NCBI GenBank assembly: GCA_016208525.1 | Contig: JACQYJ010000171.1 | Location: forward strand, 1-5,855 | Direction: 5' to 3' | DNA: 5,855 bases | Source: Deltaproteobacteria bacterium | GTDB taxonomy: Bacteria > Desulfobacterota > JAENJC01 | Shown: in pieces, positions 1 through 5,704 of the stretch | Position numbering within the stretch: the stretch's first letter is position 1 | How the letters are laid out: the number at the start of each line of letters is the position of its first letter | Position numbers and translations under genes: made by a program | Notes under the pieces: generated by a model | What the model was told of the DNA's origin: nothing | The model's database searches: none | Seen by the model: only the letters and a program-made list of their open reading frames with translations

Positions 1-138
1 CCTTTAGCCTTTAGCCTTTAACCTTTGGCCTTTAGCCTTTAACCTTTGGCCTTTAGCCTTTAACCTTTGGCCTTTAACCTTTAGCCTTTGGCCTTTAACC
101 TTTAGCCTTTAGCCTTTAACCTTTAGCCTTTAACCTTT
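1..138. repeat. Tandem heptamer array (CCTTTRR)n upstream of ileS
   Basis: Nineteen uninterrupted 7-bp units CCTTTRR plus a partial twentieth. The last two bases of each unit are only AG, AA or GG, never GA. From about position 8 to 70 the units cycle AG-AA-GG, which gives a 21-bp higher-order period, and after that the order becomes irregular. The array begins at or before the window edge and ends a few bases before the ileS ribosome binding site, so it fills the whole visible leader. No promoter is recognisable in it. Related heptads on both strands recur between lspA and lgt (about 3264-3328), so this is a dispersed family and not a single local expansion. Function is unknown. Confidence 0.93.
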
Positions 139-144
139 TCTTCT

Positions 145-159
145 GGAGGTAATAATTTG
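145..159 (+). promoter_or_regulatory. Ribosome binding site and TTG start of ileS
   Basis: GGAGGT at 145-150 lies six bases before a TTG at 157-159. This fixes the ileS start at a non-ATG codon, because the encoded N-terminus (MNYKETINLPLTEFPMRANL) matches the usual IleRS beginning and no ATG fits better. The heptads directly upstream contain many CCTTT runs. As RNA, CCUUU can pair with GGAGG using two G-U wobbles, so the leader could partly mask this site; that is inference. Confidence 0.8.
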
Positions 160-918
160 AATTATAAGGAAACAATAAACCTTCCATTAACTGAGTTCCC
201 CATGAGGGCGAACCTTAATCAGAAGGAACCGGACCTCCTTAAGGAATGGGATGAGACAGGGCTTTATCAAAAGATAAGGGACAAGTCAAAGGGTAGGCCG
301 AAGTATATCCTGCATGACGGGCCTCCTTATGCCAACGGTCATATACACATAGGGCACTCCATAAACAAGATCCTGAAAGATATCGTTGTAAAGTCAAGGC
401 AGATGTCCGGCTTCGACGCCCCTTATGTCCCGGGATGGGACTGCCACGGTTTGCCAATAGAGCTTCAGGTGGACAGGGACCTCGGCTCAAAGAAGCAGGG
501 GATGAGCAAGCTTGATATCCGCAGGCGCTGCCGCGAGTATGCCGGAAAGTTCATAGATATCCAGAGGGACGAGTTTAAGAGACTCGGCATCCTTGGAGAC
601 TGGGGAAGGCCCTATCTGACCATGGACTTTGCCTATGAAGCAGCCACAGCGAGGGAGCTTGGAAAGTTCTTTGAAAAAGACGCAGTTTACAAGGGGCGCA
701 AGCCTGTCCACTGGTGCTCATCCTGCCAGACAGCCCTGGCAGAGGCGGAGGTGGAATACAATGAAAAGACATCTCCTTCGATTTACGTCAAATTCAAAAT
801 CCAGTGGTCAGGGGCCAGTGGTCAGGGGTCAGTGATAAAAAATATCCTAAAAGACAGAGAAGCCGCCATTGTCATCTGGACCACAACGCCATGGACTATA
901 CCAGCAAAGGAATTTTAG
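157..918 (+). CDS. ileS: Isoleucyl-tRNA synthetase, N-terminal part (frame broken at about 905-918)
   Basis: N-terminal 253 codons of the class I synthetase that charges tRNA-Ile in the cytoplasm. The catalytic HIGH motif is HIGH at residues 64-67, within PPYANGHIHIGHS. The CP1 editing domain begins after the ALAEAEVEY segment, and its threonine-rich motif WTTTPWT is at bases 877-897. In family members this motif is followed by PAN and a stretch of about 36 residues before the DYxxxxxVKG region. Here the frame reads IPAKEF and stops (TAG 916-918), and the homologous sequence resumes at once in another frame. The length is about a quarter of a full IleRS, so this is the front part of one broken gene and not an independent protein. 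A 14-bp tandem repeat (801-834) is translated within it. IleRS is essential, so there should be an intact copy elsewhere or this break is an assembly or sequencing artefact. Confidence 0.93.
   Translation: MNYKETINLPLTEFPMRANLNQKEPDLLKEWDETGLYQKIRDKSKGRPKYILHDGPPYANGHIHIGHSINKILKDIVVKSRQMSGFDAPYVPGWDCHGLPIELQVDRDLGSKKQGMSKLDIRRRCREYAGKFIDIQRDEFKRLGILGDWGRPYLTMDFAYEAATARELGKFFEKDAVYKGRKPVHWCSSCQTALAEAEVEYNEKTSPSIYVKFKIQWSGASGQGSVIKNILKDREAAIVIWTTTPWTIPAKEF
801..834. repeat. 14-bp tandem repeat CCAGTGGTCAGGGG inside ileS
   Basis: Two perfect adjacent copies of CCAGTGGTCAGGGG (801-814 and 815-828) followed by a partial third, TCAGTG (829-834). In the ileS frame it encodes QWSGASGQGSV, a low-complexity segment between the conserved SIYVKF and VIWTTTPW blocks of the editing domain. 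Related IleRS proteins have a variable surface loop there, so an expansion could be tolerated. The unit resembles no other repeat in the window. Confidence 0.85.
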
Positions 919-2885
919 ATTACAAGACCGTCGCGAAGGTCAAGGGCGAGGAACTCAAGGGTATGCTATGCAGGCATCCGTTCATAGAGCGCGACTCTGT
1001 TGTTGTAACAGGAACCCATGTTACCCTCGACGCGGGTACCGGCTGTGTTCACACTGCCCCAGGTCATGGGGAGGACGATTACCGCATAGGACTTGAATAT
1101 GGTCTCGATATATATACCCCGGTTGACAAGGCAGGGAGATTTACTGATGACGTCCCGTTCTTTGCAGGTGAGCAGGTATTCAAGGCCAACAAGGGTGTCA
1201 TAGAAAAGCTTAATGAGGTTGGGGCTCTGATAAAGGAGGAGTCCATTCAGCACTCCTATCCCCACTGCTGGAGGTGCAAGGGGCCGATCATCTTCAGGGC
1301 CACGGAGCAGTGGTTCATCTCCATGGAAAAGAACGGCCTCAGGAAGAAGGCCATTGATGCAATAAACAAAGAGGTCCGCTGGATACCCCACTGGGGGAAG
1401 GACCGTATCCTTGGGATGATTACCAACAGGCCTGACTGGTGTGTATCGAGGCAGAGGACATGGGGCGTGCCAATTACTGTCTTTTACTGCAAGGAGTGCG
1501 GAGATATCCTCTCTGATAAAGCTTTATTCGACCACGTGGTCTCACTCTTCGAAAAGGGCGGAGCTGATGTCTGGTTTGAAAGGCAGGTAAGCGAGCTCCT
1601 TCCTCCAGGTTCTAAATGCAAAAAGTGCTTCGGCGCCGAATTCGAAAAAGAGATGGACATACTTGACGTATGGTTCGACTCAGGGGTTAGCCATGCTGCG
1701 GTCCTTGAGAAGAGGGAAGAGCTCCGATCCCCTGCCGACCTTTATTTAGAGGGGAGCGACCAGCACAGGGGATGGTTCCACTCCTCCCTCCTTGCCTCTA
1801 TGGGAACCAGGGACAGGGCCCCTTACAAGGCAGTCCTGACCCACGGCTTCGTGGTGGACGGCGAGGGGAAGAAGATGTCCAAGTCCGCCGGGAATGTCGT
1901 CGCCCCGCAGGAGATAATAAAAAAATATGGCGCAGAGGTCTTGAGGCTCTGGGTTGCGGCAGAGGACTACAGGGACGACATCCGTATTTCGGAAAGCATA
2001 GTGGTCCAGCTCTCAGACGCGTACAAGAAGATAAGGAACACCTTCCGTTATTTATTGAGCAACCTGTATGACTTTGACCCTTCAACCGATATGGCGCAAT
2101 ACAAAGATATGCTTGAGATAGACAGGTGGGCCTTGCTCAGGCTATATATACTATCAAACAGGGTTGAAAAGGCGTATAACGACTTCGAGTTCCATCAGAT
2201 ATACCATTCGACCCACGCCTTCTGCGTAAACGACCTTTCATCCTTTTACTTCGACATCCTGAAGGACAGGCTTTATACAGCCAGAAAGGACTCCCTGGAA
2301 AGACGTTCCGCCCAGACGGCGCTCTTCCATATTCTCAATTCAATGGTAAGGTTGATGGCCCCCATATTCTCCTTCACATGCGAGGAGGTATGGAAGTTTA
2401 TGCCCAAAGGGGACTGTCCCTCATTTACCGGCCTGACGCAGGAAGGCGGTAGAATAGGGACTGTCCCCGGTCAAAGAGAGGAAAGTGTTCATCTGGCATC
2501 ATTCCTGAGCCCTAAGGAGGAATGGAAAGATGATGAGCTTCTGAAAAGCTGGGATATGCTTAGATCCGTCAGGGAAGAGGTTCTAAAGGTCCTTGAAGTG
2601 GCCAGAAGAGAGAAGATGATAGGCAACTCCCTTGAAGCGGAAGTAACCCTTTACGCTCCTGATGACCTCTACAGGTTACTCAGGGTCTACGAAGGTCAAC
2701 TGAAATACATATTCATCGTATCCAGTGTCATCCTTTATAGTGAAGACAGAGGGAAGCCTGTCGAGGTCACGGTAGCAAAGGCATCAGGGCAGAAGTGCGA
2801 GAGGTGCTGGAACTACGACATGTCAGTTGGCGCAAGCGGAGAGCACCCGACGGTGTGCGACAGATGCGTGGGGGCGGTGAGTTAA
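909..2885 (+). CDS. ileS: Isoleucyl-tRNA synthetase, remainder of the gene in a shifted frame
   Basis: Continues IleRS from GILDYKTVAKVKGEEL, in frame 3 against frame 1 for the N-terminal part. Visible in order are the editing-domain motif GTGCVHTAPGHGEDDY, the RPDWCVSRQRTWGVP catalytic block, DVWFDSG, GSDQHRGWFHSSL, the KMSKS loop (bases 1872-1886), the anticodon-binding helical domain, and a C-terminal zinc knuckle with four cysteines in two CxxC pairs (2796-2807 and 2856-2867). The C-terminus is complete. The frame is open back to 804, but the sequence before about 909 is not IleRS-like in this frame, and no start codon with a ribosome binding site precedes it, so separate translation is unlikely. 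A 60-bp palindromic element adds 20 residues at 2409-2468 in the anticodon-binding region. Joined to the N-terminal part, restoring the missing stretch and removing the insert would give about 925 residues, the normal family size. Confidence 0.93.
   Translation, partial: GILDYKTVAKVKGEELKGMLCRHPFIERDSVVVTGTHVTLDAGTGCVHTAPGHGEDDYRIGLEYGLDIYTPVDKAGRFTDDVPFFAGEQVFKANKGVIEKLNEVGALIKEESIQHSYPHCWRCKGPIIFRATEQWFISMEKNGLRKKAIDAINKEVRWIPHWGKDRILGMITNRPDWCVSRQRTWGVPITVFYCKECGDILSDKALFDHVVSLFEKGGADVWFERQVSELLPPGSKCKKCFGAEFEKEMDILDVWFDSGVSHAAVLEKREELRSPADLYLEGSDQHRGWFHSSLLASMGTRDRAPYKAVLTHGFVVDGEGKKMSKSAGNVVAPQEIIKKYGAEVLRLWVAAEDYRDDIRISESIVVQLSDAYKKIRNTFRYLLSNLYDFDPSTDMAQYKDMLEIDRWALLRLYILSNRVEKAYNDFEFHQIYHSTHAFCVNDLSSFYFDILKDRLYTARKDSLERRSAQTALFHILNSMVRLMAPIFSFTCEEVWKFMPKGDCPSFTGLTQEGGRIGTVPGQREESVHLASFLSPKEEWKDDELLKSWDMLRSVREEVLKVLEVARREKMIGNSLEAEVTLYAPDDLYRLLRVYEGQLKYIFIVSSVILYSEDRGKPVEVTVAKASGQKCERCWNYDMSVGASGEHPTVCDRCVGAVS
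2409..2468. repeat. 60-bp palindromic element, copy A, in frame inside ileS
   Basis: Starts with GGGGACTGTCCC and ends with GGGACTGTCCCC. The whole unit is an inverted repeat symmetric about its centre: the outer 12-bp arms pair except for one central T-T mismatch, and inner arms built on ATTTACCG and CGGTAGAAT continue the stem with one bulged G. It matches copy B (2901-2960) at 44 of 60 positions. It contributes exactly 20 stop-free codons, GDCP...RIGTVP, between the IleRS segments EEVWKFMPK and GQREESVHLASF, which join into a canonical sequence if it is removed. No convincing target-site duplication is seen. The mobilising enzyme is not in the window. Confidence 0.85.
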
Positions 2886-2969
2886 GTGGCCAATCAAGAA
2901 GGGGACTGTCCCATATTTACGGACGGAGCGGAGCGGAGTCGTAGAATCGGGACTGTCCCCGCAGGATAA
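2886..2969 (+). other. Relic short ORF at the expected lspA start
   Basis: A GTG at 2886-2888 directly follows the ileS stop (TAA 2883-2885). A GGTGAG at 2876-2881 could serve as its ribosome binding site, the position expected for a translationally coupled downstream gene. The ORF runs 27 codons, mostly through palindromic element copy B (GDCP...RIGTVP again), and ends at TAA 2967-2969. It is in the same frame as the surviving lspA half but is separated from it by stops at 2967, 2976 and 2982. I read it as the remains of the lspA start plus inserted repeat; expression as a peptide is not supported. Confidence 0.45.
2901..2960. repeat. 60-bp palindromic element, copy B, ileS-lspA junction
   Basis: Same length as copy A, same orientation, and identical to it at element positions 1-12, 15-20, 41-47 and 49-60. 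The centre differs and here includes short GGAGCG tandem units. Positions 21 and 40, which face each other in the hairpin, are C and G in copy A but G and C in copy B, a compensatory change that keeps the stem. It lies 492 bp downstream of copy A and occupies part of the place where the N-terminal half of lspA should be. Confidence 0.85.
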
Positions 2970-2984
2970 ACGTCATAATTTTGA

Positions 2985-3281
2985 AGACCTCAGAAGAGAG
3001 CTCCTTTCAACCTCTCTTTTGTCGCAATCATTGGAATGCTGTTTTTTTATAAGACTGTAACAGAAAAACTCCTTCGTATCGCCCTTTCCTTTATATTGGG
3101 TGGGGCTTTAGGGAACATGATAGACAGGGCGAGGCTTGGCGAGGTAATTGATTTCATTGACGTACACTGGTATAGTAATCACTGGCCCGCCTTCAATGTG
3201 GCAGATTCCGCCATTACCATAGGCGTCGGGCTCATGATACTTGATATGTTTATAAAGGAGAGGCAAAAGGTAAAAGGCTAA
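2985..3281 (+). pseudogene. lspA: Lipoprotein signal peptidase (signal peptidase II), C-terminal half only
   Basis: LspA is the inner-membrane aspartyl protease that removes the signal peptide from diacylglyceryl-modified prolipoproteins. Recognisable homology runs from about RAPFNLSFVAIIGML (2997 on) to the end. The only in-frame ATG is at 3036 and gives 81 residues, against roughly 150-170 for the family. From that ATG, GGALGN is at 22-27, the segment VIDFID holds the first catalytic Asp (39), and FNVADSAITIG holds the second (57). Two hydrophobic segments remain, corresponding to the last two of four membrane helices. The first half, including the DQxTK region, is absent, three stops lie just upstream, and 3036 has no ribosome binding site. 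Both catalytic aspartates survive, but a functional enzyme is unlikely. The last codons (KVKG) and the stop lie inside heptad-type repeat. The position between ileS and lgt supports the assignment. Confidence 0.88.
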
Positions 3282-3328
3282 GGGTAAAAGGTTAAAACCT
3301 TTAGCCTTTAGCCCTTGACCCTTAGCCT
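3275..3328. repeat. Inverted heptad repeat between lspA and lgt
   Basis: Arms 3275-3296 and 3307-3328 match at 19 of 22 positions around a 10-base loop, with perfect 11-bp outer ends (AGGCTAAGGGT against ACCCTTAGCCT, where the last few units are degenerate heptads). The sequence is the CCTTTRR family in one orientation followed by the other. The lspA stop codon (3279-3281) lies in the left arm and the right arm ends 13 bases before the lgt start. No T-tract follows, so it does not look like an intrinsic terminator. It could form an mRNA hairpin over the lgt initiation region. Confidence 0.8.
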
Positions 3329-3341
3329 ATGTGTATTTAAA

Positions 3342-4109
3342 TTGCATCCCATCTTAATTAAACTCGGACCCTTTACCATCTATTCCTACGGATTCTTCCT
3401 TGCCATAGGGTTTATGCTGGCTATCGCCTATGCGACAAGAGAGGCAAAAAGGGTAGGAATAGACCCTCAGAAGGTTTCGGACATGACCTTCTACCTCATT
3501 CTTTCGGCGCTTATCGGCGCAAGGCTTCTTTTTGTTCTTACTGAGCTTCACGACTTTGTTGAAAACCCTCTTGAGGTATTCAAGATATGGAAGGGGGGGC
3601 TCGTCTTCTATGGCGGGTTTATCGGAGGCCTCATTGCAGGGGTATGGTATGTAAAGCGGAACAATATGCCTCTATGGAAGACCGCTGATGTAGTTGCCCC
3701 TGCCATTGCCCTTGGGCAGTCACTGGGAAGGATCGGTTGTTTTTCCGCCGGATGCTGCTACGGAAGGGAGACGGACGTCCCCTGGGCCGTGACATTTACA
3801 GACCCTAACTCCCTCGCAAGGCTTGGAGTCCCCCTGCATCCTGCTCAGCTATATGAGTCTGCCCTCGATTTCGGGATATTCCTGTTCCTTATTGCCTTCA
3901 GAAAAAGGAAGTCCTTTGATGGTCAGTTGATCTGGCTTTATACCCTCCTGTATGCAGTTGCGCGCCTGATTGTCGAGTCTTTCAGGGGAGACCCGAGAGG
4001 TTTCGTCGGCGGAATGCTGGCCACTTCACAACTTATAGGGATTGTCATGATCCCCATCTCAGTATTTATGCTTATGAAGCTCGGCAGGAAAAAGCCTGGA
4101 TTTAAATGA
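3342..4109 (+). CDS. lgt: Prolipoprotein diacylglyceryl transferase
   Basis: Integral inner-membrane enzyme that moves a diacylglyceryl group from phosphatidylglycerol to the lipobox cysteine of prolipoproteins, the first step of lipoprotein maturation, before LspA. The 255 residues are full length for the family. They show the typical N-terminus MHPILIKLGPFTIYSYG, several hydrophobic helices, GGLVFYGGFIGG at 85-96 (a Tyr stands at the position of E. coli His103, a substitution I recall from other bacteria), the Lgt signature GRIGCFSAGCCYG at 129-141, and VESFRGDPRG near the end with the conserved arginine. I chose the TTG at 3342 because it gives the family N-terminus; an in-frame TTG at 3315 lies inside the repeat and would add nine unrelated residues. 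No Shine-Dalgarno sequence precedes 3342, which is unusual and may reflect repeat invasion of the leader or coupling to upstream translation. Confidence 0.94.
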   Translation: MHPILIKLGPFTIYSYGFFLAIGFMLAIAYATREAKRVGIDPQKVSDMTFYLILSALIGARLLFVLTELHDFVENPLEVFKIWKGGLVFYGGFIGGLIAGVWYVKRNNMPLWKTADVVAPAIALGQSLGRIGCFSAGCCYGRETDVPWAVTFTDPNSLARLGVPLHPAQLYESALDFGIFLFLIAFRKRKSFDGQLIWLYTLLYAVARLIVESFRGDPRGFVGGMLATSQLIGIVMIPISVFMLMKLGRKKPGFK

Positions 4110-4142
4110 TCTCTCTCTCTTTCTTTCCAACGGTTAAACAAA

Positions 4143-4171
4143 AAAGCCCCTGGATGTGCTCCAGGGGCTTT
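4143..4171 (-). terminator. Intrinsic terminator of glnA, shared with lgt
   Basis: A perfect 12-bp stem (AAAGCCCCTGGA pairing with TCCAGGGGCTTT) with a 5-base loop. Read on the - strand, it is followed by TTTTTTGTTT, a proper U-tract, 29 bases past the glnA stop. On the + strand only TTTGTCT follows, so it should work mainly for glnA and more weakly for lgt. Its place between convergent genes fits a bidirectional role. Confidence 0.9.
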
Positions 4172-4199
4172 GTCTATTCAAAAGCTATATACCAAATTC

Positions 4200-5612
4200 T
4201 TAGCAGTCGTAATAAAGCGCGAACTCGTAAGGTGTCGGCCTCATAGCCATTGGTTTTACCTCACTGTTCGTCTTGTATTCAATCCAGGTCTCGATAACGT
4301 CCTTTGTGAATACATCCCCTTTAAGCAGGAAATCATGGTCGTTCTCAAGGGCAGTAAGGGCCTCTTCCAGAGAACCGCAGCATGAAGGGACCTTGGAAAG
4401 CTCCTCTGGAGACAGGCCGTATATATCCTTGTCCAGAGGATCTCCTGGATGTATCTTGTTCTGGATGCCGTCGAGGCCGGCCATCAGAATGGCTGAAAAT
4501 GCAAGGTAGCCGTTGCATGCAGGGTCGGGGAACCTGACCTCGATCCTCTTGGCCTTCGGAGAAGGCGAATACATAGGAATTCTGATAGATGCAGACCTGT
4601 TTCTCCCGGAATATGCCAGGTTCACAGGCGCCTCAAACCCTGGAACCAACCTTCTATATGAGTTGGTTGTCGGGTTGCAGATGGCGTTAAGGGCCTTGGC
4701 ATGCTTCAGGATGCCGCCAATGTAGTAAAGAGCAATCTTGCTCATCCCGCCGTACTCTTCACCGGCAAACAGTGGCTTTCCGGCTTTCCAGAGGGACTGG
4801 TGACAATGCATACCGCTACCGTTGTCTCCGAAGATAGGCTTTGGCATGAAGGTCACGGTCTTGTTATGCATGTAGGCCACATTCTTTATTATATGCTTGA
4901 ACCACTGGAGCTGGTCGCCCATTTTAAGGAGGGAGTTGAATCGTATGTCGATCTCTGCCTGACCTGCGCTGGCGACCTCGTGGTGCTGTCTCTCAACAGG
5001 TATACCCATGCTCTCCATGATCATGCACATCTCAGTCCTGATGTCCTGCTGGCTGTCGGTTGGGGAAACAGGGAAGTAACCTTCCTTATAGCGAGGCTTG
5101 TAACCCAGGTTTGGCCCTTCCTCTCTGCCGCTGTTCCAGCGACCCTCAATGGAATCTATATAATAAAAACCATGATTGCCATGCTGGTCAAAGCGTATGT
5201 CATCAAATATAAAAAACTCCGGTTCAGGGCCAAAGTATGCAGTATCAGCAATCCCTGTTGACTTGAGGTACGCCTCCGCCTTCTTCGCTATGCTCCTCGG
5301 GTCCCTGCTGTAGGTTTCCCTGGTTATAGGGTCTATGATATCGCAGATAAGGCTAAGGGTAGCCTCCTCCATGAATGGATCCATTACTGCTGTGGACGGG
5401 TCAGGGATAACGAGCATGTCGCTCGCATGGATAGGCTGCCATCCCCTGATGCTTGAGCCGTCAAAACCCAGCCCCTCCTCGAATATCTCCTCTTTCAACT
5501 CTGAGACAGGGATGGTGAAATGCTGCCAGATACCTACGAAGTCCAGAAACTTCAGGTCTACCATCTTGGCGTTGTTTTCGCCTGAAAACTTTACTACATC
5601 TTTCGGTGTCAT
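4200..5612 (-). CDS. glnA: Glutamine synthetase type I
   Basis: Cytoplasmic dodecameric enzyme that makes glutamine from glutamate, ammonia and ATP, the main entry of ammonium into metabolism. The 470 residues compare with 469 in E. coli and align end to end. Visible are the Asp-containing loop FDGSSIRGWQ (50-59), EPEFFIFDD (130-138), HHEVASAGQAEID (210-222), the ATP-binding block KPIFGDNGSGMHCHQSL (258-274, His269 and His271), the flap PGFEAP with Glu327, and NRSASIRIP (338-346). Tyr398 in DKDIYGLSPEE corresponds to the adenylylation tyrosine of enteric GlnA, so control by GlnE and P-II is likely; this is the GSI-beta type. Start ATG at 5612 has a strong AAGGAGGAG binding site. It follows glnB on the same strand with a 92-bp gap, so co-transcription is likely. 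Nothing is truncated. Confidence 0.97.
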   Translation of the reverse strand: MTPKDVVKFSGENNAKMVDLKFLDFVGIWQHFTIPVSELKEEIFEEGLGFDGSSIRGWQPIHASDMLVIPDPSTAVMDPFMEEATLSLICDIIDPITRETYSRDPRSIAKKAEAYLKSTGIADTAYFGPEPEFFIFDDIRFDQHGNHGFYYIDSIEGRWNSGREEGPNLGYKPRYKEGYFPVSPTDSQQDIRTEMCMIMESMGIPVERQHHEVASAGQAEIDIRFNSLLKMGDQLQWFKHIIKNVAYMHNKTVTFMPKPIFGDNGSGMHCHQSLWKAGKPLFAGEEYGGMSKIALYYIGGILKHAKALNAICNPTTNSYRRLVPGFEAPVNLAYSGRNRSASIRIPMYSPSPKAKRIEVRFPDPACNGYLAFSAILMAGLDGIQNKIHPGDPLDKDIYGLSPEELSKVPSCCGSLEEALTALENDHDFLLKGDVFTKDVIETWIEYKTNSEVKPMAMRPTPYEFALYYDC

Positions 5613-5617
5613 CTTTA

Positions 5618-5626
5618 CTCCTCCTT
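5618..5626 (-). promoter_or_regulatory. Ribosome binding site of glnA
   Basis: AAGGAGGAG on the - strand, five bases before the ATG at 5612. This near-ideal site confirms the start and suggests glnA can be translated independently of glnB. Confidence 0.85.
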
Positions 5627-5640
5627 ATATTTTTATGATC

Positions 5641-5698
5641 AGGCCGAGATTGAGGCTGAGGTTAAGAAAATCCTGAACCTAAACCTTAGCCTTAACCT
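5641..5698. repeat. Inverted hexamer repeat between glnB and glnA
   Basis: The left arm (5641-5667) is built of GRYTGA/GGTTAA-like hexamers such as GGCTGAGGTTAAG. The right arm (5672-5698) has the opposite strand pattern, AACCTAAACCTTAGCC and so on. The arms match imperfectly (17 of 27), and an 8-bp AGGTTAAG/CTTAACCT pair is perfect. The unit is 6 bp, unlike the 7-bp family elsewhere, though the base pattern (CCTTA and GGTTA) is related. It fills most of the glnB-glnA gap. As mRNA it could form a hairpin between the two genes; no terminator T-tract follows on the - strand. Confidence 0.7.
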
Positions 5699-5704
5699 GC
5701 TTTT

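Noticed and set aside
1..138. CRISPR array
   Set aside because: Units are 7 bp and directly adjacent, with no spacers.
1..156. T-box or other riboswitch upstream of ileS
   Set aside because: The visible leader is entirely simple repeat; no T-box sequence, stem set or terminator is present.
804..908. GTG at 804 as a real start for a separate C-terminal IleRS protein
   Set aside because: It lies inside the 14-bp repeat, has no ribosome binding site, and the first 35 residues are out-of-frame IleRS sequence without homology.
913..918. Programmed -1 frameshift at the TTTT run in ileS
   Set aside because: Slipping there would join the frames, but more than 30 conserved editing-domain residues would still be missing, and ileS is not known to use recoding. 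A deletion explains the site better.
2405..2476. CAAAG at 2405-2409 and 2472-2476 as a target-site duplication of element copy A
   Set aside because: The spacing of 67 bp is not a multiple of three, so removing one unit would break the ileS frame, and the left copy overlaps the element. Copy B has no matching flanks.
3315..3341. TTG at 3315 as the lgt start
   Set aside because: It lies in the heptad inverted repeat and adds nine residues foreign to Lgt; TTG 3342 gives the family N-terminus MHPIL.
4273..5676. Open frames on the + strand across glnA (for example 4701-5261)
   Set aside because: They are antisense to a complete, well-conserved glnA and show no recognisable protein features or binding sites.
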